From contig JBANAY010000003.1 of NCBI GenBank assembly GCA_037952775.1, positions 11,098,001 through 11,162,000 of the forward strand: a stretch of DNA of 64,000 nt, written 5' to 3'. This stretch comes from Clonostachys chloroleuca. Lineage: Eukaryota > Ascomycota > Sordariomycetes > Hypocreales > Bionectriaceae. Each line of letters begins with the position of its first letter. The stretch's first letter is position 1. Both the position numbers and the translations under genes were made by a program. Positions 45,164 to 57,153 of this stretch are shown one piece after another. The notes under the pieces were generated by a model. That model was not told the DNA's origin, ran no database searches, and saw only the letters and a list, made by a program, of their open reading frames with translations.

Positions 45164-46253
45164 GAGGGAAGATTACAATCAGAGTCTACATTCCTAGACA
45201 TTAGGCTAAGTCTATTATTCTAATATATTCATCATGCTTAAGGTCAAAGATCTTGAATGAATAGCAGTATATTCATTGATAGCTGCTTTAGCTGGGGAGA
45301 ACGGAGGCGTTACAGTTTGTTAGACTACGCACCAAATCATAATATTCGTATTCCTGCATGTTTAGTTGATTAGCATCTTATGTAGCGTGATTTGAAAGTT
45401 TCATATTTTATCTGAAAATATATTTCTAGCCATAAGCAATTATCAAGTGGCATGTGGCATGTGGCAAAGAGAGGGTAGTGCTTGGTTGATGAGAGAAAGG
45501 TATATGGTCAAGCATAGAGTACCTGTAGTTACTCGCCAGTATTGACTTCTTTACATATGATGATATCTAACGAATTCTAAGGTGTACAGGATTCATCAAG
45601 CCAGCGTCTAAATAGACGATTCGCAGACAACTACAAATGAAAGACAAAAAAATCCAGCCGAAGCCCTCCAGGACGCCTTGCCTGCGGTGACGCGGATGGT
45701 GACGGTCCGCAATGGGCTGCCGGCTCAAAGGCAACCTGCTGGACCCCTGCAAGCCCGGCAATAGAGCGCCAGAAAACAGGCCATAGTCCAGGGGCAACCC
45801 CGCTGGGCCGTCGGATAACTTGGGCAAGCTCCAGTGGGTACAGTTCCCTTAGCCCGCCGAGCCGTCCAGTATAAATGGGCAAACTAACCTCCAGCCCGCA
45901 GATCAAGGCGTTCTGGCAGAAAGCGTATTGGTGGCTGCCTTGCCGTATCACCATCAGCACACAGCGATGGAGCCTGCAGCACCAATGGCTCCCTCCCGAG
46001 GGCACCGTCTCTCAGGCGTCCAGCTCAGGCGTCCAACAGCCAGTAAAACGTGAGGTGGCTTGTCAGCCTCACTCCCTACCCTCGACCAACGAAGCTCTTG
46101 CGTACCTACTTGCGTGTCGATTGCCCCTCCTCCACCTTCACCAAACGTCTTCAACACATCGTCCGGCACCGTGTTTCCATCTCATCCGGCCGACTGCGCG
46201 GTGTTATCCGCTTGCCGCATGCCCCAAACAAGTTGTTGAAATCCGTCGTCTCC
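45164..46253. other. Intergenic, right border of the incompatibility island
   Basis: AT-rich at first, including a short tandem gtggcat motif near 45450, then clearly GC-richer from about 45.6 kb. No supported gene. The composition change marks the end of the island. Confidence 0.5.
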
Positions 46254-47790
46254 ATGGCTACAGCCCACGTCATCCGACCTGAGATCGAGGACGACTGGCA
46301 GGACTTGGACAGCAACCTGTCAGTCCGATCGCTGCCCACCTCCGACGACGAGTTCAGTGAAGATGAAGCGAGCATCGTGAAAGTCGGCTCCCGAGCACCC
46401 CCGCCCACAGCAGCAGATACACCAACAACTACATCATCACTTCATCCAGATGCAGTCGTCCCCGGAAAATCGAATGTGACCGTTACCGCTACCCACAGCG
46501 CTAATGACACCTCCACAATCGACCTGCCGCTTCGACCTGCCACACTCGGGCTAGGCACTTCCCCATTGCCAACGAGCCAATACCCGCTTTCTCTGTCTCA
46601 GGACAGTGATGTCTTTGGAAGAAGAGAAGAGCCGACAGGCCCCGACGACCAAGACGACCAAGGAGATGCCCGATCCGAATCCTCCGAGGGCACAGTTCGA
46701 GATCCATCCGAAAACCCTGTCGAGCATCATGCGGTCCTCGAGAATCTGGCCGTGCTCGTCAAAGAGCTAAGGGAGGAGTTGCAGCAGACCATCATCGGCC
46801 TTCCATCGTTCAATGTCCCGATAGTGTGTAAAATCCAGGACGCATTGCACGTCCTCTCCGATCACTTCGACGACTTGGAACCTATCCTCGCCGCATACTC
46901 CAAACACTGGACGAGACATGGCCAGGCCCTGGCTGCAGATCAGATTCCTTTGCACACCGGGCTGATGAGTTGGATGGATAGCCTCGAGCCCTGCATGATC
47001 GATCTTCAAGGCGAGGTGCGAGCGCAGGCCGAGCTTGCTCATGACAGTTCAGAGAATAACGCGACCACACCAGCCGTCGCCGCCGCATTTGTTGACTACC
47101 TGGTTGCACTTGAGGACCTCTCTGAAACCCTGACTGAATTTCTCCCCATTATGAAACTGTATGTGCTGTCCTGCCATTGTCGTAACTCCCCCAACTGTTT
47201 CTAATGCTCGTGCCAGTGATTTCTCCGAGTTCCAGACCAAGTTCATGATCTTTCCCGAGTGCGATTCTGAGTCGAACAATGTCGAGAGCCGTCGTCAGGA
47301 TCCTCGCCCGGAGATTATTAACATCCGCCGAGAACTGTACGCTCTCAAAGACCAGCTGCAGGCCACGTCTACCCTCGTCAATCCCATCTTTAACGGTAAC
47401 CTCGACTCCTTTAAGAGAAAAAATGGAAATGACGCTCTCAGAGCCATGGAGACCCTCGATACTCTGAACGCCGTCATCTCGACCAGCCTGACCAACACCG
47501 GCTCGGACTGGATCGAGTCGTCCATCAGTCCCAATGCGCAGGATGCTCAGATTTCCTACCCAGCGTTCGCCTCACTCAGCCCGGACATACTCCGTGATGT
47601 TGCTAGCCACTTGGTCCAGTTCCGGGAGGAGCTTGACTACGACGATGATCCCGAGATTGAGCGCGAATTCGGCAAGGACGCGATCCGCAAGCATCAGATA
47701 TTTAAGCTTGCCGAGGATGGACTTCTGACGACATTGCTTGCCACGCTGGACTTTCTCCAGTGCCTGCTGATGGGAGAATCATTGGATTGA
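46254..47790 (+). CDS. Hypothetical protein, 492 aa (2 exons)
   Basis: I place the start at ATG 46254 (MATAHVIRPEIEDDWQDLD). The frame is open further upstream to 46050, but that part reads like non-coding sequence. Exon 1 is 46254-47158, the intron is GTATGT...CAG, and exon 2 is 47217-47790 (1479 nt). The N-terminal 150 residues are acidic and Ser/Thr/Pro-rich, probably disordered. The rest is helical in character, with a likely coiled coil (VLENLAVLVKELREELQQTI) and an acidic DYDDDPEIEREFG segment near the end. There is no signal peptide or membrane segment. I recognise no family; a cytosolic or nuclear scaffold is only a guess. Confidence 0.75.
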
Positions 47791-48064
47791 GTGGCAGTAG
47801 CGGGACCAGCAACGTTTCATGATTATTTGGGCGGTTCAATTTATCCGATGTGTGGTCTGAGAAGAAAGGCGAGAAACGAGGCAAGGGGTGGGAATGCGAA
47901 AGGTCGGACTTCACGTTTCTAATTGTCAAGCGGACACGGCATCGAGTTTGATCACAATTTGTTCTAATATTTGGATTTGGCATTACTACACAGAAAGTCA
48001 ATGATTGAACAAAGCAAAAACGCTCTCTTTACGATTCATTTTTGGCTTCTCAAGACTATGCTAA

Positions 48065-49735
48065 TTACAGCAGCATTTGGACCCCATATTTGACCCAAAA
48101 CTCACATTTTTCCTTGAGCTCAGGAGGGATCTCCTCCATCTCGGTCTTCCCCTTCGTACCGAACACGATCCGCCGAGGCGATCCCGTCTCCCAGTTGCGC
48201 CACTCTGCTGTCCCGGGATAGCGATACTTATTCGGGTCCAGCGACCGAATGAAGCTCGTCCAGTAACCCTGCATGATCGGCGAGGCCATCTCGTTGATAC
48301 CTCCCGGCTTGTAGCTCTCGGGCGCGCCCTCTTTGCCGTACTGGGTCCCCAGCAGAGCGTCCGTCTCGACGGTATGCGGGACGCCTAGTCCCTCTCTCAT
48401 GAGGGCTGGGTCCTCTACATTCCAGAGATACGAGTACGATGCGGACGAGCCCAGCGCCCTAAGCTGCGACGACATGAACAGCGCCGGGCACATGAACCTG
48501 ATGTCTCCGTACACGTCGCTCAGCTGCCTCCAGTAGCACCCCGCATTCGGGCATGTGTTGTTGCTGTTCGGGTAGAGCCTGTTGACCTCGCCAAACATGT
48601 CTGGCGTAATGGTCGGGTACTGGTTCGCGATCCAGAGGTTGCTGTCGACCAGGCTCGCCGTGGTCCTCTCGGTGAAGTCGGTGCCGCCGTTCTTGTCGTC
48701 CCCGATAATGGTGGGTACCTTGATCACCCTGCCCTCCGAAAAGGCGCGGTAGGGGTAGTCGGGGATGAACTCGTTATCGAGCACGGGCAGCCACTGGTAC
48801 AGGGGCGGCTTAGCGGCCCAGGGCAAGGGCAAGTTGTACGTGTTGACCTTTTGGATCTCCACGGCCGTCTTGTTCCGCAGGCAGGCCAGGCTGTCCTTGA
48901 CGGTGCACCCCAGGCGGATGGCGAGGTTGTTGTACTGGTACCGGGACTCGTCGATGGTGAGGATGGTGGCGTACGAGGCGGAGGCGAGAGTCGCACCGTG
49001 GAAGAGGCCGCGGTCGGTGCCGTTGTCGGCCATCATGTGAAAGCTCACGCTGGCGGCGCCCGCGCTGCTGCCGACCAGGACGACGTGGTCCTTATTGCCG
49101 CCGAACTTGTGGATGTGGTGCTGTACCCACTCGAGGACCTTGCGCTGGTCCCGGAGCCCGTTGTTGGCCGTGATGCTGTCTCCGTTGGTGAGGAAGCCCC
49201 AGAGGCCGACCCGGTAGTTGAAGTTGACGACCACCATGTCGTACTGGGCCGCGGCGATCAGGCCGGAGCTGTTGAAGCGCGGTCTGGTGTTGGCGTTGAA
49301 GGCCCCGCCCTGGATCCAAACCATCACGGGAAGCTTCGACGTTTCCGTGGCGTTGGAAGGGGCCATGACGTCAAGGTAGAGGCAGTCTTCGGATGTTTCC
49401 TTGTAGTAAGGGTCCTGGCCGGTGCGGAGGCACACAGGGCCGTACTAAAAGCATGGCTCTCATCAGTCCGTGGGGTTTCTCTTTTGGGTGGGATAAGGTG
49501 AACTTACGTGGTGTGCATCTTGTACGCCTTGGACGACTGGAGGGTCCTGGGGAGGACGGAATCTCAAGTCTCCGATCGGGGGAGCTGCGTACTGGATTCC
49601 GAGCCATTGGGTGAGCCCATTTTGAAGCTCTTGCCCGCGGTACTGTCTGTATGAGAGATCGACGATCTGCGGGACGGCCGTGGCCGAAGTGGCAAGGAGA
49701 CAGACGGCGAGGAGATATTTGAGGATGGGAAGCAT
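48065..49735 (-). CDS. Secreted type-B carboxylesterase/lipase-like protein (2 exons, 535 aa)
   Basis: Exon 1 is 49735-49508, with a GTAAGT...TAG intron, and exon 2 is 49444-48065 (1608 nt). ATG 49753 is an alternative start giving six more residues. A signal peptide (MLPILKYLLAVCLLATSATA) leads into carboxylesterase landmarks: GIQYAAPPIGDLRFRPP, EDCLYLDVMAP, VMVWIQGGAF, and the Ser elbow GSSAGA at about residue 203 (usually GESAGA). The His site is GVPHTVET. Where the catalytic Glu normally sits (consensus DEGT), the sequence reads DDKNGGTDF, so Glu is replaced by Gly. Several N-glycosylation sequons fit secretion. The fold is certain; activity is doubtful unless another acid substitutes. 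Confidence 0.92.
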
Positions 49736-51066
49736 ATTTGCGAGAACTGGCATGGAAGGATATGAGTATGTGCAGAGCCTCCACAGGTCTTGAGATGGAG
49801 GAGGGCAAAGCAAGAAAGCGCGCATACGATATATAAATACGTCCCATGCTTGTTTCTTATTCCGTTCGCCACAGCCGGATCGGAGTTTCACACCATCTCA
49901 TTAGCACGCATGCACTGCACTCGCTGCACGGACAACGTCGTCCCAAGTCATCTCCTAGGCTTGTGTACATTCCAGATATATGGTCAGTAAGTTTGACCTC
50001 GGACCATCTGCTTACATGAGAGAGGGACCAGGCACGGCGGTATTTAAGTTTAGAAAGAAAGTCCGACCCCTCAGCTCATACGAGGTAATGCATGATAGAA
50101 TGACACAGCCCCCTTCGTTTTCCCAACAGCCGACGGTGTTTCTACCTCAACACCGCTCTTTGTCTAGTTAAATGTCTATCTTTTAGTCCGACTATTTGAA
50201 GATACGGGCGGGTGTCTTATATGTCAGACCCGGGATGGTTTCCCATTCAATAATAATGTCAGGTATATGATATATCAATACACATTGCCTCATTTTATGG
50301 GGTTAAATTAACCCTTGCAGCTCAGAAACAATACGAAAAAGAACAAAGAGGTGAAATGACGGCAAGAACGGCTCAATAAATCCATGACTATAGCAATTCA
50401 TATATACAAGAGGTCCTAGAGCTGAGACATGCTTAAGCGTAGGCGTCGATCAATTGTTCGTATTTTTTCGCGAGACATTGAGGCGAGAAAAATCCTTTCC
50501 CGATACTCCTATTAGACATTAGGCAGGGAGGAACCGTGGCTAGAAACGGATGTGTTGACTACGAGAGGTCCGTCCCGATCTACCTTCACTCTAAGCGTCA
50601 TCCTCACTCACACTTTCATCTCATCTCATCTCATCTCGTTTCACCTCCTTTTTACATTCAATTCACTCGCCGTGAGGCCTCCAAAAAAAAAAAAAAAATT
50701 CTCTTTATTCCTCTTACCCAACGCCTAATGTAGAGACTAGCAATATATATTTTCAATATCACTAATCATGTAGAGAACACAGTTCTCTTATCGTTGTGCA
50801 ACCCTCCATCCTGCGCTGTGACCCGGTAGTGGGGCTCGAAATGTCGACCTCCGATGGCGCAATTGACCTCCAGCTCTTATCATTTGCTCACCACCATGGA
50901 TTCTGGACTTAGGCCCAGTCCTTCCCATTCCCCAGAGACACCAGAAACAGAGCATCTACAACCCCAGACTCATGGCCTGACCCCGCCCAACGGCTAGCAT
51001 TCCATCTCTACCCCAGCAGAGAGGGAGGCAGGCGGTCGGCCACCTCCGGCAGGCAAAAACGGCATC
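49736..51066. other. Intergenic between divergent esterase and permease genes
   Basis: Holds the 5' flanks of both genes. It contains a CATCT microsatellite (50617-50637) and an A16 run (50683-50698). No gene was recognised. Confidence 0.5.
50617..50637 (+). repeat. Microsatellite (CATCT) repeated about four times
   Basis: A perfect pentanucleotide tandem array in the permease upstream region, followed 45 bp later by an A16 run. Confidence 0.9.
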
Positions 51067-52873
51067 ATGACCGTTCAACACCACGATGGCATCATCCCCA
51101 CGGAGCACGATGCCCTGCTCCCACGCCCGCTTCAGCCTCCAGCCGGCGACTCGGAGCCCGGTGTGCTCGCGCAGGATGACCCCTTTGCCAGCGGCGACGT
51201 CGTCACCGCCGAGGAGCACCGCAGCTTCCAGCGCGGCCTCGAGCAGCGCCATCTCTCCATGATAGGCATCGCCGGCGCCATTGGCACGGGTCTCTTCCTC
51301 GGGCTCGGCGGCGCGGTCCAGACCGGCGGTCCTCTGGGCGCCCTCCTCGGCTACGGCGTCATCGGCCTCGTCGTCTGCGCCGTACAGTTCGCCCTGGGCG
51401 AGGTCGCCGCCCTGCTCCCCGTGACCGGCTCCTACGTCCGCCACGCCGAGTTCCTCGTCGATCCCGCCTGGGGCGTCGCCCTCGGCTACAACCTCGTCTA
51501 CGGCAACATCCTCTCCATCCCCTCCGAGATCACCGCCATCTGCGTGCTCTTCCGCTTCTGGTGGCCCGACGTCGACCCGACCCCCATCATCCTCGTCTTC
51601 ATCCTCCTCACCCTCGCCGTCGGCCTCGCCCGCATCCACGTCTTCGGCGAGGTCGAGTACCTCTTCGCCTGGCTCAAGGTCCTCCTCATCGTCTTCCTCA
51701 TCGTCCTCGGCCTCCTCATCGCCCTAGGCGCCATCCCGGGAACCCCCGCCCTCGGCTTCCGCTACTGGCGCGACCCGGGCCCCTTCGTCGAGCACATCTT
51801 CCCAGGAACCCTAGGCAACTTCCTCGGCTTCTGGCAGGCCCTCGCCGGCGCTGTCTTCTCCTTCGCGGGCGTCGAGTCCATCGCCATGGCCGCCGCCGAG
51901 ACCAGGGACCCCCGCTCCGCCATCCCCGCCGCCTGCAAGCGCGTCTTCCTCCGCATCTTCCTCTTCTACATGCTCGCCATCCTCGTCGTCGGCATGCTCG
52001 TCGCCAGCAACGACCCCCGCCTCGCCAACGGCCCCGCCGGTGACGCCGCCCAGTCCCCCTTCGTCATCGCCGCCTCCGCCGCGGGCATCCCCTTCATCCC
52101 TCGGTCGTCAACGCCGTCGTCATCACATCGGCCTGGTCCGCCTCCAACCAGAGCCTCCTCTCCGGCTCCCGCGTCCTCTACGGCCTCGCCCTCAAGGGCC
52201 AGGCGCCCCGCGTCTTCCTCCGCACCACGAGCTGGGGCTCCCCCTACGCCTGCGTCCTCCTCTTCGGCGCATTCATGCTCCTCAGCTTCCTCAGCCTCTC
52301 CAGCGGCGCCCTCACCGTCTTCTGGTGGTTCGTCGACCTCACCGCCGCGGGGATCCTCGTCTCCTGGTCCTCCATCCTGTACAACCACATCCGCCTGCGA
52401 AGCGCCATGCGCGTCCAGGGGATCCCCGAGTCCCGGCTCCCCTGGCACAACAAGCACACAGGTAACGTCCGGACTCACAACTTCCCCCAAAACCAAGGAA
52501 ATGCGGCCTGAAGCTAACAGCATTGTCTCTCGCCCAGTGTACACCTCACGCGCAGCTCTGTGCATGTGCATCCTCATCCTGTTCACCAGCGGCTTCTCGA
52601 CATACATCAAGGGGCACTGGGACACGAGCGTCTTCGTCTCATCGTATCTGTAAGTGCACACCTCGCCCCCCGCCCTGTCCGCCAAATGTCTTTGGGCAGA
52701 TCGAACCCCTGACTCAGTTCACTATGCTGACGTTTTTCCTCTCCCGCAGGGATATTCCATTGGTTTTGTCCGTCTTCCTGATATGGAAGTTCTGGAAGAA
52801 GACTAAACCAATACCTCTTCACAAAATTCCCCTGCTTGAAGTCTTAGACCAGATCGATGAGAGCAGCGAGTAG
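51067..52873 (+). CDS. Amino-acid permease (AAT/YAT family) with one frameshift
   Basis: From ATG 51067 the protein has a hydrophilic N-terminus, then RGLEQRHLSMIGIAGAIGTG, the TM1 signature of fungal amino-acid permeases. FAGVESIAMAAAETRDPR follows in the TM6/7 region. At about 52099 the frame changes. The family motif continues as VVNAVVITSAWSASNQSLL only if one C is added to a C-run (ATC CCC TCG). The new frame continues to HNKHT. There follow a GTAACG...CAG intron, an exon TVYTSRAAL to SSYL, a GTAAGT...CAG intron, and a last exon ending at TAG 52873. About 12 membrane segments are expected, so it would be a plasma-membrane H+/amino-acid symporter. The rest is well preserved and strongly GC-biased at third positions, so an assembly error is at least as likely as a true lesion. 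Confidence 0.88.
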
Positions 52874-53523
52874 CAAGCTAAAAGAAAAGCACAGGAAAGA
52901 AACTGCAATTTACGTTGAGACTTGGGATAGACATAGACCCAATATAGAGGGAAACATAGATCACATTAGACACAAATTTGGATCAAAATTGGAAAACAAA
53001 ACAGCTAGAGTTTTTATCCTTCTTGGATTGACTAGTCGCGTATACCGACAAAGCTATGCTGCTGTAGTCTATATATGCCTCGATGAAAAGAACGGACGTA
53101 TTGTCCAGGCCCAGGCGAGAGCCCTCAAGGCCTCCTTGGCTACTCCAACTGTCCGGACCCCAGGGGTAAATAAATGTTGCTATGACTATAAATTATCGAA
53201 AAGATCACTTCCCAGCGCCACGCAATGCTAAGCTAGCTAGACAGGCTACAATAACCAAATATTCCGTCCCGACTTATTCTCCGATCCACGCGAATGCCCA
53301 ATATCAATCCTCGTGTTCGTTGGTATACAGACAAAGAAAAACAAGGGTGTATGGTACAGCGCCAAGTGTGGTGGGTAGGTATGCTAAAAGGAAAAAGAAA
53401 AGGCTGCAAATTTTCAACGTTTTTGTTCTTGCAAATAAGATAGGGATACTCTCCCAGGGCCAGAATGCATATATAGTCAGGGACTGGTAGACTCCAGAAG
53501 AATCCCTCCCCAGAGGATATATA
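52874..53523. other. Intergenic between convergent genes
   Basis: 3' flanks of the permease and the large minus-strand gene. AT-rich, no coding signal. Confidence 0.5.
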
Positions 53524-56500
53524 TTAAGGGACAACACCGTGACGCCATTGGTCGACTCGGCTCATTGACGATGTGTTCATTGGGAGTTGCGATTGCATAG
53601 GTAGTTGATGCATGCTGTTATGGGCATATGGATTCATCGTCATCCGGTTGAGATTACCCATACTGTTCATTCCGTTCATGCCACCGTATGGGTTGTTGTG
53701 TACGTATCCGGGCTGCTGTCCGGGCATTCCGTAGGAGCTGAGTCCCATGACAGATCTGTGTTGGGTGTTGCCAGAGTATGTCTGCCCGAGGGCGGGAGTG
53801 GACATGGCACCCTGAAGGCCAAGCCCAGTGTTGCCACCGCCATGTCCGTCATTATAAACGCCGCCACGGTAACCACCGATAGTAGGTGCTGCCATAGATG
53901 TGGGCATCTGCCGTCGCATTGCCGCAAGCTTGGCCTCACGATCGCGGGCAATGATTGCTTCCTGGTCCATCTTGAGCTTTTCGAGCCTGGCCGGGTTCTC
54001 TTCCTTCTTGGGATGTGCAGACAACATATCGGCCATGCTTAAGCGGCGATTGACGGTCGGCTCAGACGGGCCAACGAGCGCATTGTGGCTCATTTCGATT
54101 TCGCGCGCTCTGCGTTCGGCTTGAAGGCGGCGTCTGCGCTCACCCAGAGTCTCCTCCTCCGGGTTCGCCGCAGGCTCACTATTCTCCTTCGTCTTGCCAT
54201 CGGCCGTGCCGGGTTTCGTTGCCTCCTCCAGATCACCAAACTGGCTCAGAAGCTCTGCTGAAAAGGCACTGCTAACGGGTCGGGCCTTGGGGAGCTCCTT
54301 GGCTCCCAGGCGACGCTTCCTCTCTCCCAAAGTCTCGCCTTCAATCTCCTCCTCTGTAGGTTCCTGCTCAGACACACTTCCTGGTGACTGAGGTTGTACC
54401 CGCAAATAAGGACTGGTGAGGTGAGCGGTTAGGGTTGCAACACTCTGGCGCTTGGGGAGTGCCATGGGAATCGCATCGTTCCCTTGCAAACGTGCCCGCC
54501 TTCGGCTAAGAGGCTCATTATCTTCAATATCACGGCGTTCCAATAATCCGATGGGACGTTCGAGGTCAGCCATATTTTTAGCACCTTGATGTTTCGCAGC
54601 AATGATGGCGAGAGGGACGTCCTCGTCATCGGAGCCATTTTCGTTATGATGAGCACCTGGATCCTCCCAGGCAAGATTGACACGCTTCTTGTTTCGATTC
54701 TTGCGCTCGACCTCGGCCACGGCATCCATCTCGAGCAAGGTGGCATGCATGCCATCCTGGAACTTTTGGCTGATGGGCTGGGTTCGCTGTTTCTGTTGCT
54801 GTTTGCGTAGCTGAAGTTCGGCGAGCAGCGTTGTTGGAGGGCCAGCAGGCTGGTCATCCTCGCTCTCTTCCTCCTCTTCTACGTCCTCACCCTCCAGGTC
54901 CTCGTCCTCGGGGTGGTCTTCCCCATGACTGCTTGCAAGTCCTGCCGTCTCGAGAGCATCAGTGTCACTATTAACTTCGCCCATCGAGGACTTGCTGTCG
55001 ATCTTTGTTTCGCTTTGGTTGCGCTTGAACCAAAGGAAGGAAGCCCTCTTCTTGGGCTCCTTCTGTGGAGATGGGGGTGCTAGAGAATTCGATGTGGCCT
55101 TGGGCTTCGTCTTCTTCTCCTTGCCGTACACCTCTGACCCAAGAGGGCCCGCGAATGTATGGTTAGTAAAAGCATTGACGGGAGCGTTCATGGAGGCGTC
55201 AAGCATGCTATCAAGAGTGGCCATGGCCGAGCCGTCCTTAACTTCCATCTTTGGTGATGTGGAAGGCAAATCGAAGAAGGCACTCGCTCGCAGTTGAGGC
55301 GGGAGCTTGTCGAGCCGAGATTTCCGATTCTCTGCTTTATTTCGCCCAATCTTCTGCGGTCGACGCAGATGCTGCGAGTCCGGCTCTGCGGGCATCGGTT
55401 CCTCCACTTGCTCAATTTCCTTGGCATCGATCAAGCCTGCGCTCGACGTAAGAGCGATGAAAGATTCCCTGTTACCAGCAAGAGGATCTGGCAACCAGGA
55501 GTCTCTTATAGGAGGCTCCTGGCGACCCGCTGCTTCTGGGTCGTTTAACTCCTCATAGTTATAATTGGGGTCCAGCATAGCACTCAGGACCTGTGATCGT
55601 CGATTGTCTCGATCAGCCACTTTGGGCTTGTTGGACAGCTTCGGTGGAAGCTTAAGCATCGCGGGAACCCGTGCTGGGTAGAATAACATTTGTTGGCCCG
55701 ATTCAGGATCAAGATAGGACTGCGGCCGAGCCCGTTCAGGACGGCGCTGACGAGGTACCGGCTCCATCTCTTCCTCGCCCAAGGGAATGTCCTCCATGAT
55801 CGTCTGGTCCTCCAGATGATGGCCACGATCAAACGTGCCATCCTCTACGCAATGCACACCATCAAAATCGGCAAAGGCGTCTCCGACTTGCTGGAAGGTG
55901 CTGTAGGAGTGTGCGCTGCCTGGTCGCTCGGGCTCATCAACAGGCCGGTGTTTCTGGTCTTCTGGGTGTGTAAGGCCCAGATCTAAGTTGGGCTCGCTCA
56001 TCTCCAACTCCAGTGACGATTCCAGGATACGGCTGGCACGGTTATTGGGCGCTTCGTTGGGCTCGGAGTGCTTGATTTCGTCGAGGGTTTCGGTTTCGAT
56101 CGGAGGGGCAGCATCGGCGGCATCGAGGGCATCCTTAGTTAACGATATAGGTTCGGATTCGGAGATCTCAGCCAGAGACATCTTGGCAGAGCGAACACTT
56201 CGGACGGAGGTCTTGCCCGGTCCGTGACGAGAGAGAGGAGGCTCGACATCGATCTCCGGGCGGCCAGCCGAGTTCTTGGACCCAGATCGAAGCCGGCCAG
56301 TCAGGGAGTGGCTAGGAGACATGACGAATCCTGCAGGAGAATAGCCACCTTGCCGTGCGGCTATGTTCGTAGTGAGAATAGATGATGCGCTGGAGAGATG
56401 GCGGTGCAAGGGAGGGACGGGTGGCACATTGGCAAAATGGTCGTCGTTGGATGTCCTGATACTGGCAGCACGTACGGACGATCGACGGCTGTCACTTCGC

Positions 56501-57153
56501 TTCAATTCGCCATGCAACTCGCGGATCGCATCGCCAATCGAGCTGGTGCCGGTCGAGAGTCTCTCTGCAGTGGCCTCGAGTCGGGCGATGTTCCCAATAG
56601 GAGCACCAGAGCGGATGGACGGATCCGGCAAGGGAGTCGTAGGACTGAGGGAGAGGGGGCTGGAAGCCGAGACAGGAACGGCGATAGGCTTTGGCTGTGC
56701 TATTCTGGTGTTGGGAAGAATGCTGCTCACGCAGAGGGGAGGAGATTCAGACAGCACGGAGGGGACACTGCTGTTTGTTGGCGTCGCATTACCGTTGTCA
56801 GGGGCTGATAGTGCTTCCGTATCTAGGCCCTGGCTCTGTGGCTTGACCCTGGCACCGGGTCGCTGGAGCGAAGTGGCGGAAATGAATTCCTCGCCAGTGC
56901 CGCGGCGGCCTAGAAGGTTTTTAGTCTTCTCGTGTTCGAGGATAGCGGTCTGCAAAGTCAATCCGGAGGGTCCCTGGCGCAGTGCGGGCTTCTGCATCGC
57001 GGTGCCAGACGTGGGAGACGAGGTGGCCGACAGTGTGGCTGTTGTCGGGGGAGTGATGGCCGGGATCTGCCCATCGGTCTTGGGGCTGCTGCTCCTGCTG
57101 CTGTCGCTGGCGCTGGCGACTTTTCCAGAACACGCTGGCTCGGCTGCCGCCAT
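53524..57153 (-). CDS. Large disordered conserved fungal protein, 1209 aa, single exon
   Basis: A single frame runs from ATG 57153. The protein is Ser/Pro/Thr-rich and charged, with almost no hydrophobic core. Ordered islands are LQTAILEHEKTKNLLGRR near the N-terminus, MLFYPARVPAMLKLPPKLS, the acidic DEDLEGEDVEEEEESEDDQ, and TLLAELQLRKQQQKQRT followed by GMHATLLEMDAVAEVERK and a VNLAWEDP end. Twin LGERRRRL/LGERKRRLG segments come next, then a Gly/Met/Asn-rich tail ending QWRHGVVP. I remember similar segments in uncharacterised ascomycete proteins, sometimes labelled cell-wall proline-rich protein, but there is no signal peptide, so that label is doubtful. It is likely a cytosolic or cortical scaffold (inference). 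Confidence 0.88.
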   Translation of the reverse strand: MAAAEPACSGKVASASDSSRSSSPKTDGQIPAITPPTTATLSATSSPTSGTAMQKPALRQGPSGLTLQTAILEHEKTKNLLGRRGTGEEFISATSLQRPGARVKPQSQGLDTEALSAPDNGNATPTNSSVPSVLSESPPLCVSSILPNTRIAQPKPIAVPVSASSPLSLSPTTPLPDPSIRSGAPIGNIARLEATAERLSTGTSSIGDAIRELHGELKRSDSRRSSVRAASIRTSNDDHFANVPPVPPLHRHLSSASSILTTNIAARQGGYSPAGFVMSPSHSLTGRLRSGSKNSAGRPEIDVEPPLSRHGPGKTSVRSVRSAKMSLAEISESEPISLTKDALDAADAAPPIETETLDEIKHSEPNEAPNNRASRILESSLELEMSEPNLDLGLTHPEDQKHRPVDEPERPGSAHSYSTFQQVGDAFADFDGVHCVEDGTFDRGHHLEDQTIMEDIPLGEEEMEPVPRQRRPERARPQSYLDPESGQQMLFYPARVPAMLKLPPKLSNKPKVADRDNRRSQVLSAMLDPNYNYEELNDPEAAGRQEPPIRDSWLPDPLAGNRESFIALTSSAGLIDAKEIEQVEEPMPAEPDSQHLRRPQKIGRNKAENRKSRLDKLPPQLRASAFFDLPSTSPKMEVKDGSAMATLDSMLDASMNAPVNAFTNHTFAGPLGSEVYGKEKKTKPKATSNSLAPPSPQKEPKKRASFLWFKRNQSETKIDSKSSMGEVNSDTDALETAGLASSHGEDHPEDEDLEGEDVEEEEESEDDQPAGPPTTLLAELQLRKQQQKQRTQPISQKFQDGMHATLLEMDAVAEVERKNRNKKRVNLAWEDPGAHHNENGSDDEDVPLAIIAAKHQGAKNMADLERPIGLLERRDIEDNEPLSRRRARLQGNDAIPMALPKRQSVATLTAHLTSPYLRVQPQSPGSVSEQEPTEEEIEGETLGERKRRLGAKELPKARPVSSAFSAELLSQFGDLEEATKPGTADGKTKENSEPAANPEEETLGERRRRLQAERRAREIEMSHNALVGPSEPTVNRRLSMADMLSAHPKKEENPARLEKLKMDQEAIIARDREAKLAAMRRQMPTSMAAPTIGGYRGGVYNDGHGGGNTGLGLQGAMSTPALGQTYSGNTQHRSVMGLSSYGMPGQQPGYVHNNPYGGMNGMNSMGNLNRMTMNPYAHNSMHQLPMQSQLPMNTSSMSRVDQWRHGVVP

